DNA of 64,000 nt. It comes from Triops longicaudatus (taxonomy: Eukaryota; Arthropoda; Branchiopoda; Notostraca; Triopsidae). Shown piece by piece: positions 10,144 through 22,420 of this stretch; position 1 is the stretch's first letter; each line of letters begins with the position of its first letter. Below the pieces are notes generated by a model that did no database searches, was not told where the DNA came from, and worked only from the letters and a program-made list of their open reading frames with translations. The stretch spans positions 248,001-312,000 of the forward strand of contig JAGQDJ010000120.1 of the NCBI GenBank assembly GCA_022885665.1, read 5' to 3'. Both the position numbers and the translations under genes were made by a program.

Positions 10144-13100
10144 TTACACTTTACCTTCAGGTTTTTCCACCACAGGTATATTTTCCATATAAATATCTTC
10201 TCCGATGACTAATGTAGCCGAAGTATTGGTAGTCGTCGAGAGAGCCTCCTTTTCAATGACTTCTCCATGCTTCTCCTTAGGGCTGTCATGAGGTGATAAC
10301 TGGAACCTGACTTCGCTATTTTTCGTCACCGACACTTTCTTTTGTGCAGTGCTCTTCTCCTGCACTTTAGCGGTCAATAGCCGTACTTTTTCCTCTTTCT
10401 AACATTAAGAAGTAAAAACGTACTCCCATAAAAATAAATAAAAAAGATGGCACAGATTTTCTTAACAGGAACGAACCAAGAAGGGGCTTTCCCCTCCCGA
10501 AACTTACCGCTGCAATCAATTTCTGCAACTGCTCATTCTCGGCCATTAGCTTTCGCAATTTTTCCTCCTCCTCCCGGGAGGCCAGACGTTCAGACGGTTT
10601 CGCTTCCGTCTTATCTGAAGGATGACGCACCACCTCTATAATCTACAACACCCGCCCCAGGGGAGTGAAAAGATACAGTATTGTCAGTTGCCTCGTTTCT
10701 TGCCAGCGCAGAAGCAACACATTGGCATATAAACAAACCTTGGGAACGAAGACGAGAGCCATGGACAAGAAACAGCAGAAGACGAGCGCTAACGTTACGA
10801 ACGCAAACGATGCATCTTGTTGTGAGGAAATGACCAAAGTGACCGGAGCCGTAATCAAGCAAAGAACTACCACGTTATAAATAGACATCCCCACGAAACG
10901 AGTATCGTTGATGGACTTGACTTTTAAACTACGCGTTTCGTATGCCAAGAACAAACCGAACATCAGCAACAAACCCTTGTAACCATATACCACCCCTGAA
11001 AAAATACAATATTAAATGAGTAAAAACACTCCAACCTGCTTATCATTCTTCACATAATAGAACGACCCAATCAACCAAAAACGTGCAGCTAACATGAACT
11101 TAAATACAACTGTACGACAACTTACTTAAAGTTGAACATTTGACCTACTTGACAAAACAAAGCAAGAAATTCGGTTTCGATTGATTTTTTAGAGGAAAAA
11201 TAGACACAGTAGAATCTTTTACAACCCTATAAAACTGAAAAAATCGATATATCCAAAACTTATTATACCTGAGTTCTATACACTTTTCATTAATTGGGAC
11301 ATTAAACCCGTCAACTATAGTTTGTGTTCAACACAAACAGATTCGTTATACCGAGACTCTACTATGATTATTTTCAGACTATTTGTAAAAATAAGAAGAC
11401 TTAATTATAAGAAGACATGTTTTTGCTTTCGGAAAATAGTTATTGAACACGATTTTTATATTACATTTTCTGAGCGATTCTGCTTGAGCTAAAAGGTTGT
11501 CTTGAAGCTTCTCGTGAAGCCGGGCTAAAATAGTGCTACAGCAATTAAAGCGAAAAACGCAGGACGTCGTTAACGTTTTTTCTTTTTTTTTTCAAGTCGC
11601 TACTTTTAAGGCCTATTTTTCCACTTTAATGACGGGAGTTAAAGCGTTCTTTTTTTTTCTCTCCATTTTTCCTTTACCTAGCCATATGTTTTGGGACTGA
11701 CTGACGCAGTGTTCCAGAATGGGTTTATTCTTCATGTCTTCATTGGAATCCGTTGGATCTTCTAAAGCAAATTGCTCCACGTTGCGATACAGGGGATCTA
11801 TGATCGCCCAGACTCCCAAGACCACCACGTCGACCAACAACAAACCGCAAACGAGCCAGTCCACTTTACCATGTTTCTCAACCTGCGAGAGATCCAGTGT
11901 CAATCCAAATATTCGAAATACTTTTTTTTCCCTCTTTTCAAATATTCTTTTTTTTTACCTTCCCTTCTTGTTTGGCTTTCGTGGAGAGACGATGAACGTG
12001 CCAAACTTTAGAAAACATGGCACCAAAAGCTAGTGTAAAGCCACAGCATAAGAGCCAGGCACGGGCTTGGCAAACAAATTCGAAATGACCCACCGGGACA
12101 GTTTCACCATCCAAGCCTAGTACAAACACGCTCGACAAGAGTAAAATTATGCCCAATAGCATCAAGTTGTTACAAGAAGGCTGCGACATTTGGATCAACC
12201 TATATAAAGATGGAGACAACAAGTGAGAAACAAAATTGTAATACGATAAGCGAAAACCAATAATCAATTCTTCCTTCCTTTACCTTCGATCCCGGTACAT
12301 CGTATTAAACACGAATAGGCCTATCGCGATTAAGATGCCGATCACTGACACGACGCACATGGTTGTAAACAAGCCGTGTGACACCGTACGCAGCACTTCA
12401 CGAATTATTGTGCGATCTTGCGGTACTTTCCTACCTTCAATCATAGTTTTTAACAATTAATTAACCAAATTCTTTATTTCCAAAAAGACTTTGCACCCAA
12501 CGCTCATCGTACAATTTTATTTTAACGCGAAAGTAAAGTGACACATTGACTTTCTTGTGTTAGTTCTCGTTTTCAGTGAAGTTCTAAGTCTTTTAACAAG
12601 TTAATGGGAAATTTAACGCCAAAATTAGTTTTACGCCAAAATGAGGCGACAAATAGACTTTTTGTGTTTATTTACTGTTCTCAGTGAATTTTAAAATTTC
12701 TTAACCAGTTAACTCTTTGTAAGCTGAAAAAATTTTACATTTATAACACTGAAGAAATTCAAGGAGAAATTTATGTTTGAAAGATTGTGCATTAAATTTT
12801 CAGATAAAGGAACTCGAAAATACCTATCCATTTTTCTCTCATGAGCCAAGTCAGATTATCGGTTTGGGTGTCGTAGTACCCTAATTTGTAGTATTTTCCT
12901 CCTAACATTTGTTCGAATTGCGTCCATGCAATACGATCTCCTTTGGAGCTGAAGGCAACAGTTCCCTAAACCATTTTACAAGTTTGAGAAAAAGAAAATA
13001 TTTTAAGAAAAATCCTGTAAAAATGTGACTTCCTTACCGAAACTCCTAAGAATTGAGTGGAATTCATGGCTGAATATAACTCGGCAGCAATTTCCTTATT

Positions 13101-16100
13101 GCTGTAGGTGAAATCTTCTATTTTGACATTCTTCCTCCGGTTGAGACGCTCCATTGTCTTGTTCAAAGCTAGAAATGGAAATGGAGTCCCCTCAATTGAA
13201 TTCTGAACCTTCTCGTACTTCCGTTGAAGGCAAAAATAACACGATCAGGCAATATAAAAACACATCTGTCTCCCTGAACAAAGGCGAGGAGATAAAACGA
13301 AAACAATCATGCTTAAATAGGACAAGCGTGTTAGTTTTCACAAAAATTGCTTGAGAGGTAGAAATGTACCCATAGCTGCGGCCCAAATAGCATCGTACGC
13401 TAAAGGGGCTTCCTGATACCCCTCCGGGTACCTATCGTTGTCGATATCGTAGCCTTGTTGTTTCAATGCCGCATTCAAACGGAGACGAAAGTCCTCCACA
13501 GTCTACATTCAACCCGCCCAAATCCCCCCAAAACAACCACACAAAAGGAAAGCCAGACAGGTTAAAGTGGAGGTTAGTTACGCAGAAACAGTCTTAAAAG
13601 CGGGTTTATGTAACAAAGATAGTAAAAATATGAGAAACCAAGCGTTAAATACGCGGAAATGCAATCGTGCTCTTCTAGCACCAATTTCATCAACTGCATG
13701 TCAGACAAGTGGTTCTCAACCCCTGGTACGCATATCCCCAAGAGCTACGCAAATCTAACCGTATAGAGTACACAACACTTCGGATATTGACAGTTGCCCT
13801 ATTTTCTAAATCTGCACCAATCGCGCCAATGGCGTCGCGCGCTTAACGGCATGTTTGCTTTCATTTGCGCATTCGCTTGATCTGTTTCATTTAACAGAAT
13901 CAACACACATAAAACCGAAACATATTTAGCGAAATGCTTGACTTAAGTTTTGTTGAGGATTTGTTTAGTAACTGAGGTACAATTATGAAATGACAGGGCG
14001 CTTATCAGCTAACATGTGGCTGCTATGACGCCATTTTGGCAAGACTTGAAGACTAGTGAAGACTTGAGTCAGATTTTCAGTTAATGGAGCTTTTTTCAGC
14101 TTACAAATCTTGCTTTTCTAGTTTTCCTAAGGTGGAATAACCAAGCTATGCTAATTTCCTTTTTCGTGCACATCTTTTATGCGAAGATAAGGGGAAAATG
14201 TATACATTTCATTTGACGGAGTACGCGAGCCTTTTTCAATTATAGCAAGGGTTGGAGATATTTCTGCGACAAAGGGGGTGAGAATCACTGTGGTGGACTT
14301 TTATAGAAACTTTTTTTGTGTGTGTGGAAACTGTTCATCGTTACACAAACCCTGACTTCACTACAATACTGCAAGTTATTCGGGTAAAGGAAACACTTAA
14401 CGAGGCACTTACCATGCCGGAAATGGTGGTAGAATTGTCTTGGTTCCAGTTGAGAGCTTCGGTAGTAATATGGCCCTCAGCTGCTAGCTTCATTTGCTCT
14501 CGAGTGCACTCAATCTTCTCTTGAGCGAGATTGACTTCGTACCAATTATCCTCGTACCAACCGATGAAGAACCAGACGTATAAACGGCCATATAAGCCTT
14601 GCTTATACATTTCGCACAGTACGCGTCGGGCTGCCACCACATAAAACAAACCCACGATAATTCGAGCGTCTTGCCTGCGTAAATTTCGCACAGCTTCCGT
14701 CGGATCGTTCAGAAAACTCTGACGGGTTATAATCTCGATAGAAGCGTCCCGGCAGCGAGATTCCAAGTCCTCCACTGTCTGAAAATTACACGTTTAAATT
14801 GTAATTTTTATGAGCTTCAACCAGAGCCAAACGTAAAATGTGAGTGCTTACTGAAGTAAAAACTTCTTCAGCTTGTTGCAATATGGCAATACGAGACCAA
14901 CCGAAATGCTGCATGAGCTTGACACGAGTAGGGTTATGAACCGTAGCAGAGGGGTGGGTACGAAACAGGGTAGGAAATCTCTGACGATTTGAAAGAGCGG
15001 GACTGCTCGCACCATAAGATAACTAAACAAAAAGTATATATAAAAATTTTACTCAACCGAAACTCATCACAAAAAACATGAAAATTGCACAAAACGCTCG
15101 ACAACAATACACAGAAATAAAACAGAACTCACTGAAAGATTGAAGGGATGCACTACTAACTAGAAAAGTAATAAGAAATAGGAATAAGAAATAAGCAAAA
15201 AGAATACTAAAACAATCGTAATAATATAGAACAGTGTAAAACACCAGAAATAAAAATTACAAAAATCATATGGAAGATCTAACTTACATGAAGAGTACAG
15301 AAGAATAAAATTTAAGGAAACAGAAACTACTAAAAAATAAGTAAAAATAACAATCAATACGGAGGGGTAAAAGTCAAACGGACGAACAAAAAAAGCACGA
15401 AAACAGGTATACTAGAAAACAATGCAAACTAAATTAGTAGTGAAAGTAACTAGAACAAAACAGAAATGTAATATTACAAGTATGAAAATGTAATAAAAAC
15501 ATTAAATAACCAGGGCCGGATTATAATAGAGGCTAAGTAGGCTGCAGCCTAGGGGCCCGTGGTGTGGCGGGGCCCGTCAAAAAAGTACTCTATCTCAGCA
15601 ACACACATTCATTAACACTACAACACATCAAACACACATACGTCAGCCTAGGGGCCCGTAAAGACTTAATCCGGCCCTGTAAATAACAACAAACAAACAA
15701 CGCAAAATGTACCACAATCAAATTCCACATCCTGGCAGCTTCAGCGACAGTGGTGGAGACAGTACTACACCCAGCAAGTAACATCAGTTTTTGAGGTGGC
15801 TTGTATAGCAAATCGTACATTACTAGAGCACCTAGACCAGGTTCACACTACAAAGAAACCTTCTTAGCACAAGAAATTCAAAAACTGTTCTTTTGAAGCT
15901 ACCTCACTATCATTCCAGTGCAATTTTAATTGGTAGCCAGGAATCAAATCTGTTCTGTTATTGACATCTTCTAATGCGAGTCTCGCTGCTGGTTGACACG
16001 CCTGTGAAAATAGCAAGTTAATTAAAACGCGTATAACTCACATTACAAAAGCTTATAATGTGATTATACCTGTCCCCCTTGCCAACCTTCGGTGCCATTT

Positions 16101-16216
16101 ATAGGAAAAATCCCACCGATGTGCAATACTTTTGTTTTAGCAGGCCAAGACAATCCAATACTTACGGAAAATGAAAAGAATGCGAAGAGGAAGAAAATAC
16201 GCTCCTTAGTTCCCAT
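10144..16216 (-). CDS. GABBR1: GABA-B receptor subunit 1, complete, 14 exons
   Basis: Exons on the minus strand (5' to 3'): 16216-16070, 16001-15903, 15847-15713, 15022-14852, 14778-14413, 13502-13370, 13168-13038, 12965-12824, 12434-12284, 12199-11959, 11882-11678, 10995-10739, 10642-10508, 10398-10144. All phases agree and give 855 residues. Residues 1 to about 24 form a signal peptide. A Venus-flytrap GABA-binding domain follows (GCSTVSTTVAEAARMWN, RQDARIIVGLFY, EGHITTEALNW), then seven membrane segments from exon 9 on, with NDTRFVGMSIYNVVVLCL and SSQQDASFAF as in subunit 1 and not subunit 2. A cytosolic coiled coil (RKLMAENEQLQKLIAAKEEK, about 740-760) should pair with subunit 2. The tail is short. 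Role: metabotropic, Gi/o-coupled inhibitory receptor. It shares a 640-bp divergent 5' region with ZNHIT6. Intron 3 carries a hAT MITE. Confidence 0.95.
15511..15679. mobile_element. hAT-type MITE, 169 bp, in GABBR1 intron 3
   Basis: Terminal inverted repeats CAGGGCCGGATT and AATCCGGCCCTG are flanked by a perfect 8-bp duplication, TAAATAAC, at 15503-15510 and 15680-15687. Internally CAGCCTAGGGGCCCGT appears twice. Its ends differ from those of the MITE at 5028-5235, so it is a second hAT family. It lies entirely in an intron, about 30 bp from the exon 3 donor. Confidence 0.9.
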
Positions 16217-16858
16217 TTTGCCACTACTTACTACACAAAACGAAAGACTGTAAGTTTACAACGGTTTCTTTTTCATTCATAACTTTATTTCTTACGTATT
16301 TTTTGCGACAACTTACAAAGGCAAAACCAATATTCTATACTGAGGTAATATAGCACTCGATTACTATAGACACGAGCAGAATACAACCAGCTGGCTATCT
16401 ATTACGTATCTTCATCAACTTAGTAAAAATCTCACGCACGATTCACAACGGAAAAACATAACCGGGACTCACAAATCTCGAAGAAAACATGTTACTTTCA
16501 TCAATACTTCGGGACCGAAGGCTCTCGTTCCAAAACGAACCGAGTTGAAGTCAGTGTTTCTGGAAGGGATCGTTCTTCGGAACAGCGTTGTTTCCTCTCC
16601 TTTACCAATACCTGTCCGTTATAGGATGATTAAAGCCAAGTCCGGACTGAAATTAGCAGATGCAAGAAAATACGCCGTTCAGAAAACTGACCCGTTCCGA
16701 AATACTGGCCTTAGAAAACGGACTCGGAACTTATAAAAGGGGCTCAGCTAGTAGCAGAATTGTTTGAGCTTGAAGTCCCGCCTACATGTAGCTCAACCTC
16801 TGGTTAGGGTTAAGTTTCTTCCACCTGTTTTAAGCGCGAAAGTATTCACCCACGTGCA
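16217..16858. promoter_or_regulatory. Shared divergent 5' region of GABBR1 and ZNHIT6
   Basis: Only 642 bp separates the two start codons, which face away from each other, so both promoters must lie here or within upstream non-coding exons. No convincing TATA box in a standard position is visible. TATAAAAGGGG at about 16731 points toward ZNHIT6 and is a candidate. Confidence 0.5.
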
Positions 16859-19633
16859 ATGGAGGTGATATTCGAAATAAATGCAAACCCTGATACTAGT
16901 ACGCTGCACAAATTTTTCTTTGCGTTATTGATAGTGTATAATATACTGAAATTTCTCTTTTAATTGCGTAGGCCCAAAGAATGGCTTACATAACGATGGT
17001 GCATCCGAGGATAAAAATTTAGAAGATAACAAAGACCTTACAGGAGTTCTGGGAACATTTAAAACTGTGGCTCGAACACATGACCCGTCATTGTATGTCT
17101 AAAATTGATTCAAAGTACTTAACCTGATAAAAACCTTTTTCTTAGGCCTAGATTAGGCCAATGTCAACAATGCGAAAAGAAAGAAGCAATATACACATGT
17201 CCCCGCTGCTCGGAACGAACCTGCAGTCTTGGGTGCGTCAGAAGTCATAAAGAAGCGAACAACTGTGACGGCATCAGAGATAGAACGGCATATAAGCATT
17301 TGTCACAATTCACAGATTTGGACCTTTTAAGTGGTAAGCTCGAAATTTGTCACGCGGTTTGGTTAAATTCGGGTAAAGTGGTATAAAAGGGGGATAGGAA
17401 CAGTTCTCATCGTTTCGGTCCAAGCCCGTCGATCAGAGTCTACCCGAGGAACTGCCTCATCTTCGTACATCATAATGCGAGCCAAATTCGGCGCGTCACG
17501 AATAAGAAGTAGCTCTTGCTAGAGAAAAAAAAAAAAACTTTACAGTTTATATTAAAAAAAACGACATATGTAACTTTCTTGCCGCACTACACGATTTATC
17601 CACCATTTATTATGCAGTATGAGCAAGATGTAACAATATTACCCTCTCGCGCTCTCGACCCCAAAGTTGCTCAGGTGACCGTGGGTGAGTTCTTAGGTGA
17701 ATAACGTCTTGAAGGTGCTCACAGTCTCGTTTCAGTGCGATCATGTACCTAGAACCTCTATAATACTTTTTAAAAATGTATTTTTAAAATTGTTACCTCA
17801 TAATTAACATAGTCATGCCGATAATGTGACACTTGTTAAGCTGGAGTCGGTATTTGAAAGACCGTTTATGAGTCCTCCGCCATATAACGGACAGGTCAGC
17901 CAGACGAATTTGCAATTTCTTTTTTTTATATAAAAAAAGGAAAAGATTGCTTTATTTTTTCTCATTTTTTTCTTTGGTTTTGATTGTTATTTCTTAAATT
18001 ACCAAAACGGTCCTGAAGGCAAGTTTGAGCTTACGTCTAGTTATACTCAGTAGTTCAAGTAAGGGTGGTATAGACATATAAGGTGGTAAGGGATGTCTTG
18101 AGCACGCCAGGCAGTAGTCAGCATGGGCGATGTGATTATTCAAGCTACTCCAGGGCAAATAGGGTATAAAACCGTCTGAATACCGTCTTCGTGGCACACC
18201 TCTGACTGCGGCCATTGTTGTGAGTAAACTGGTGAACCGGATATATCTGGGGCTCGAGCGAAAACCTTCCTTTTTTCTGCTTTCATTTTTTTGGTTTGGG
18301 CTAGACATACTTTTCGCTAACTTTCAGTTTTTTCTTCCCCAGATTATCGTTTGTTGGAGGAAGTAGGGCGATCCGTAGATGCGTACCATCGCGACAAAAC
18401 GAAAGCTGTGACCCGGCAAGGCAAAGAATTGCCGCACGTAAGACGTATTTTTAAATTAATGTATGATGTACTTATTTATTCTTTGTTTGTTTGCCGTTTT
18501 ATTTGTATCTAGCATTTATATAAGCTTCGCATAGCAGCCAGTAAACGCGGTACTCGCGTCAAATTTCTGCCGCAGAATTTTAGCAAGCACCGAGCCAACA
18601 CTACCATCCTTAACTTCAAAACGGATATAATCCAATGGAGAGTTTTGTGGAAATTTCCCCAGGCAGATTTTGAATACGCAGACGAGAGGTATTTTTCACG
18701 TGAGAATAAAGACTGTTTATTGGTGAATTCATGTGAACGGGAACGATTATTTTTCAGTTGCAGTAAACTAGTACTTCTGATTTATACCGTTGACTGCTTT
18801 TCATTTGAGCTTGTAAGACTTCTTATTTTCTTAATTGAATATAATACGTGTTCGTTGTTTAAAAATTTTTTATTCTCATTGTTGAGTTAGTTTGGTTTGT
18901 AAGACGACCGAAATCGTATTAGCGTTACACCGTCGTCTTCGGCTGTCTTTCTTATTGCTGATTCCTTTTTTATCTTATGGATGAAAAATTTGTAGTATAA
19001 CTGCTAAATTCCTTTTAATTTAATTCATTATTATGTAAGTGAGGAAGTATTTCTATGTATATATAATTTTATTTCTTTTCTTTTTTCTGTGCAGGATACC
19101 AGAAACAACGACCATAAGCGACGCATTAGAGAAATATCTTGAACCTGGTAAATCGGAGGAAGAGATTTCACAAAGATTACAGTTTTACCAAGCTGCAGGC
19201 TACGCTGGTATTTCATTGTTTCTCCCTATTGAGTGGGAACAAGGTCAGAATGGAAAGTACGTTATATTTTAAAATTTGTCTCCTTATTTTTAACTATACA
19301 ATTTGATTTTGTGCTCATTCTCTTGCTTGTAGTTATGATGAGCTCGAAAAATCGGCGACTTTGCAGGAAAATTTCAAAGGCAAAACGATAACAGAATATC
19401 CAACGATTTACGTCGTCCTACAAGACCATACACACATGTACCCATTAAGAAAAGACGTCACCAGCGAAGCTGTCGCCAAGAAGGCGAAGATGACATACTA
19501 CGAAGCTTCCGAGGGCGAAATTACCGACTCGGAAACGGAAGAAGTTCCTCACATCAAACCAGAACCTAAGGTACAGGATCACAAGGCGAAAGCAAGCTCT
19601 ACTTTCTCAATCCCGGACTACAACTCCTTGTAA
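16859..19633 (+). CDS. ZNHIT6: Box C/D snoRNA assembly protein, zf-HIT domain (ZNHIT6/BCD1)
   Basis: Seven exons: 16859-16898, 16972-17092, 17146-17333, 18343-18437, 18513-18688, 19095-19256, 19333-19633. Phases agree throughout and give 360 residues. Exon 3 holds a complete HIT-type zinc finger (CQQCEKKEAIYTCPRC, then CSLGC and SHKEANNC), about residues 58-105. The following helical region (KLRIAASKRGTRVKFLPQNF, then WRVLWKFPQAD) and the C-terminal YPTIYVVL block match BCD1/ZNHIT6. The acidic tail ends NSL. The family helps load fibrillarin-type box C/D snoRNP core proteins in the nucleus. Exon 1 (13 codons) is assigned from its ATG and splice phase only and is the least certain part. It is convergent with RXR, 465 bp away. 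Confidence 0.9.
17334..18342. other. ZNHIT6 intron 3, possible unclassified insertion
   Basis: A 1-kb intron in a gene whose other introns are 50-400 bp. An open frame on the minus strand (18308-17994) has no family I recognise. A short LELLSI-like string resembles the BEL/Pao RNase H flank but is too short to rely on. Confidence 0.35.
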
Positions 19634-20098
19634 GATAAATACACTCACAAAAGGATTCTATACTTCCAACGATGAAAACTTGTTTCTGTATTGTATTTTT
19701 ATAGTTACAGAAGTACAATGCTTCTTTTGTTTGTTTTTTTGCCAAATTATACAAAGCCTCAACAAAAGAGCGAAAAACACCAGTGAATCTCCTACAGCTA
19801 CCGGAAAGTTTCTCTTACCGGTAGCTTCACACCCACTGCACATAAAAGTTTTCAGAGAATTCCACACCTCTGTATAATACTAAAACTGGAAGCAATAATA
19901 TTGTGCTAATAACAGTCCGGAAAACGACGGATAAATGCATATTAAAAATGAGACAAAATCATCACCAGTTTACTCCGTCCAAAAAAGTCGGTTTTCGTAG
20001 CTGCCAACTTTCTTAACAGCACAATTATAGCCTTTAGAAGACTTGTCAATCTATCTAAATCTCCCCACCCTCGTATATACAATTTAATAAAACGTCTA
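19634..20098. other. Convergent 3' region of ZNHIT6 and RXR
   Basis: Non-coding. It contains a short inverted pair, CTACAGCTACCGGAAAG / CTCTTACCGGTAGCTTC, around 19791-19829. Both 3' UTRs must end here or overlap. Confidence 0.4.
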
Positions 20099-22420
20099 TC
20101 AGTGCTCAGTAGGAGCTTCCAACATTTCCATAAGAAAACTGTCAATAGGGGTATCTCCAATCAACTTAAAGAAGAAAAAATGTTCCAAGCACTTCAGGCC
20201 TATGGACCGCAAGGCCGGCAAACGCAGCAATAGTTTCGCAAAACGACCAGGCTCGTCCGGATAGGTCGTACGAGTGTATTCCTCCAAAGCTGCATAAACC
20301 TTCTCGCGTAAAACTTCCACCTGCGACACCGACTTCAAACCCTTCGCATCTGAAAAGAAGAAAATAAAGTTAATTTCAACTTTCCCTTTTTACTCTTAAT
20401 TTCAGCATATACCATTTCTTTTCAGTAAATTGTTGCTACAGTACACATTAGTTTGATGTAAAATACAATAAAATCTCGTTACGACTAACATTCGTCTGCA
20501 GTGGATGGGTTTTAAGGCCCGGAGTTATGTAAATGTACAGAAAAAATCATACGATATAACGACTTTCGTATACATTGAGCAGCTTTTTCTATTCCATTGG
20601 GTTCGCTATAACGAGACTCCTGCTTAGTTTTTATTATTAATTAGTAGATATATTTTTTATTTTAAATCTTTACTAAATCTTTCCTGACACCTATTTCATT
20701 TTTAAATGTTCATTTATTTTGTGTAGTATTAATTGTGGTATTTTTTATTTTATGATTTAATGGATTTGGGTGTTTTTACCAGGGTTGAAAAGGACAATGG
20801 CTCTAAGGCAGCCAATTTCAGCCTGATCCATTCTCATTTCCCGTATTTTGCAGACCAACTCCGTCAAGACTCGGTCAAAGATGGCGCCGACACCAGCATT
20901 ATGGGCCGATTGTCTGTGTACGACCAAGCCCGTAGCCAGCATAATGCCATCTTTAACGTTGACGGAGCGATGAGAGAAGGCTGCAATTAGTAGTTCATTC
21001 CATCCCGCCCGCAAAAGTACGACTTGATCATCCAAGGGAAGCGAGGTGAAATGGGGGATATGTTTGGCCCATTCAACCAGCTGAACCAACTGTTTATCAG
21101 TAGCGTGGCAAATGTTGGTCAACGCATCCTACCGGAGGGGTGGCGAAACAGGAAAGGCTCAATTAAGAGTCTTATACGAAAACACGCAATTTCCTCTTAC
21201 ATCTGAATTCAACTGTGGTTCGTCTTTGCATTCCACGCGTCGCTCAGCTTCCAAAATGCGCTCAATGGGCATGTCACCCTGGGTGGCCGAGTTGGATTCG
21301 GTGTCTTCGCCGCGTTCTTTGTTGCGTTGACGTTCCTCTTGGACCGCCTCGCGTTTCATGCCCATTTGAAGACATTTCTGGTAACGACAGTACTGGCAAC
21401 GATTTCTTTGACGTTTGTCTATCAGGCATTGGCGATCTTCCCTGCAGGCGTAACTCAAATCCTTGCGAACCGTGCGTTTGAAGAATCCTTTGCAACCTTC
21501 ACAGCTAAAATAACAAAGATTAGTACGAGTTTTCACCAAAACTTTACGTTTTCTAGCTTCTTCCTGTTACAGCACTGACCAGACTAGGAACTGTAGCATA
21601 AATATGATTAAGTTGGAATAGATTAAACTAATTTTGGTTAAGTTAGGGTTAGATTATAAGGTGTAAGCAAGTTTCCACCCTTTTCTGTTATAATACCCGG
21701 ACAGTATCGGTTTTATGGGGTACATTTGATTAAGTTTGGGTAAGATCGTTTAGACTAAGTTAAATTTAGTTGCGTTTGGGTTAGATTAAGTCAGGTCTAG
21801 TCCAATTTACGTTATCCTTTTTCAAGTTCCTGTTACTATCTGGACAGTACGGTAATTTTAACTTTGCTAGACTAGCTTTTGTTAATTAACCGAATTAAGG
21901 AAAAATTGGGGTTAGTTAAGTCAGATTAAGTAGTTTACGTTCATTTTTACATAAATCTTTTGTACAATAGTTAAAAACCGAAAACAACTAGTAGGACTAT
22001 AAAATAGCAGCATTAAAAAGTGCTTTAATTAAATATTTTTCAATAACATTTTGATTTATCAAGAGGTAGTTTACCTATAAACGCCGTAGTGTTTACCACT
22101 AGCTCTATCACCGCATATGCTGCACAAATGCTTCGACCCGCTTAACGGATGATTGGGTGGATAAGGCTGAGATTTGCTAGAACCATTACTGAAGCTGTTG
22201 CTACTATGTCCAATCGAAAACGAGCCTTGTGGAATGCTACAAAGCCAAATAAAAAAGCTAATGATAAATACTGTTTTTAACCTAAAAGTGGACTAACTCA
22301 CCTAGGGCTGTTAGGACTTCCTCCTCCTCCCCCGCTACCTCCAGGACTGTAATTTGCTAACATCAACGTTGCTGTGTCAGGCTTCATGTCGATCGGTGAT
22401 TGTGGACCCAAGTTTGACAT
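20099..22420 (-). CDS. RXR: Retinoid X receptor (nuclear receptor NR2B)
   Basis: Five exons on the minus strand: 22420-22302, 22236-22075, 21504-21201, 21128-20780, 20349-20099, in phase, giving 394 residues. An in-frame TAG 12 bp upstream supports the ATG. The short glycine/serine-rich A/B region is followed by the DNA-binding domain: [19 protein letters not shown]-box CEGCKG, and [20 protein letters not shown]. An intron splits the first finger. The hinge ([17 protein letters not shown]) is of arthropod style. The ligand-binding domain is very close to RXR ([51 protein letters not shown]) and ends with the AF-2 helix FLMEMLEAP. It is the obligate dimer partner of ecdysone and other receptors in the nucleus. 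It lacks the divergence of dipteran/lepidopteran USP. The linker between hinge and LBD is short compared with vertebrates. Confidence 0.96.
20470..20640. repeat. Relic with CTCGTTA / TAACGAGA inverted ends (RXR last intron)
   Basis: AATCTCGTTACGACTAAC near 20471 and GTTCGCTATAACGAGACTCC near 20598 are inverted relatives of the motif repeated in the COLGALT intron. They suggest a Tigger/pogo-like MITE relic. Confidence 0.45.
21560..21935. repeat. Three tandem copies of a ~130-bp repeat, GTTAAGTTAG-rich (RXR intron 2)
   Basis: TTCCTGTTAC...ACTG at about 21561, TTCTGTTATAATACCCGGACAGTA at about 21685 and TTCCTGTTACTATCTGGACAGTA at about 21825 begin three diverged units. Each continues into GATTAAGTTxGG...GGGTTAGATTAAG. 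The GTTAAGTTAG motif resembles the arthropod TTAGG telomere unit but is not in a clean array. Confidence 0.55.

Noticed and set aside
17994..18308. 104-codon minus-strand frame in a ZNHIT6 intron
   Set aside because: Only a six-residue resemblance to a retroelement block; no supporting frame on either side.
21600..21935. Interstitial telomere (TTAGG) array
   Set aside because: GTTAAGTTAG-like words are frequent but never form a run of exact TTAGG units.
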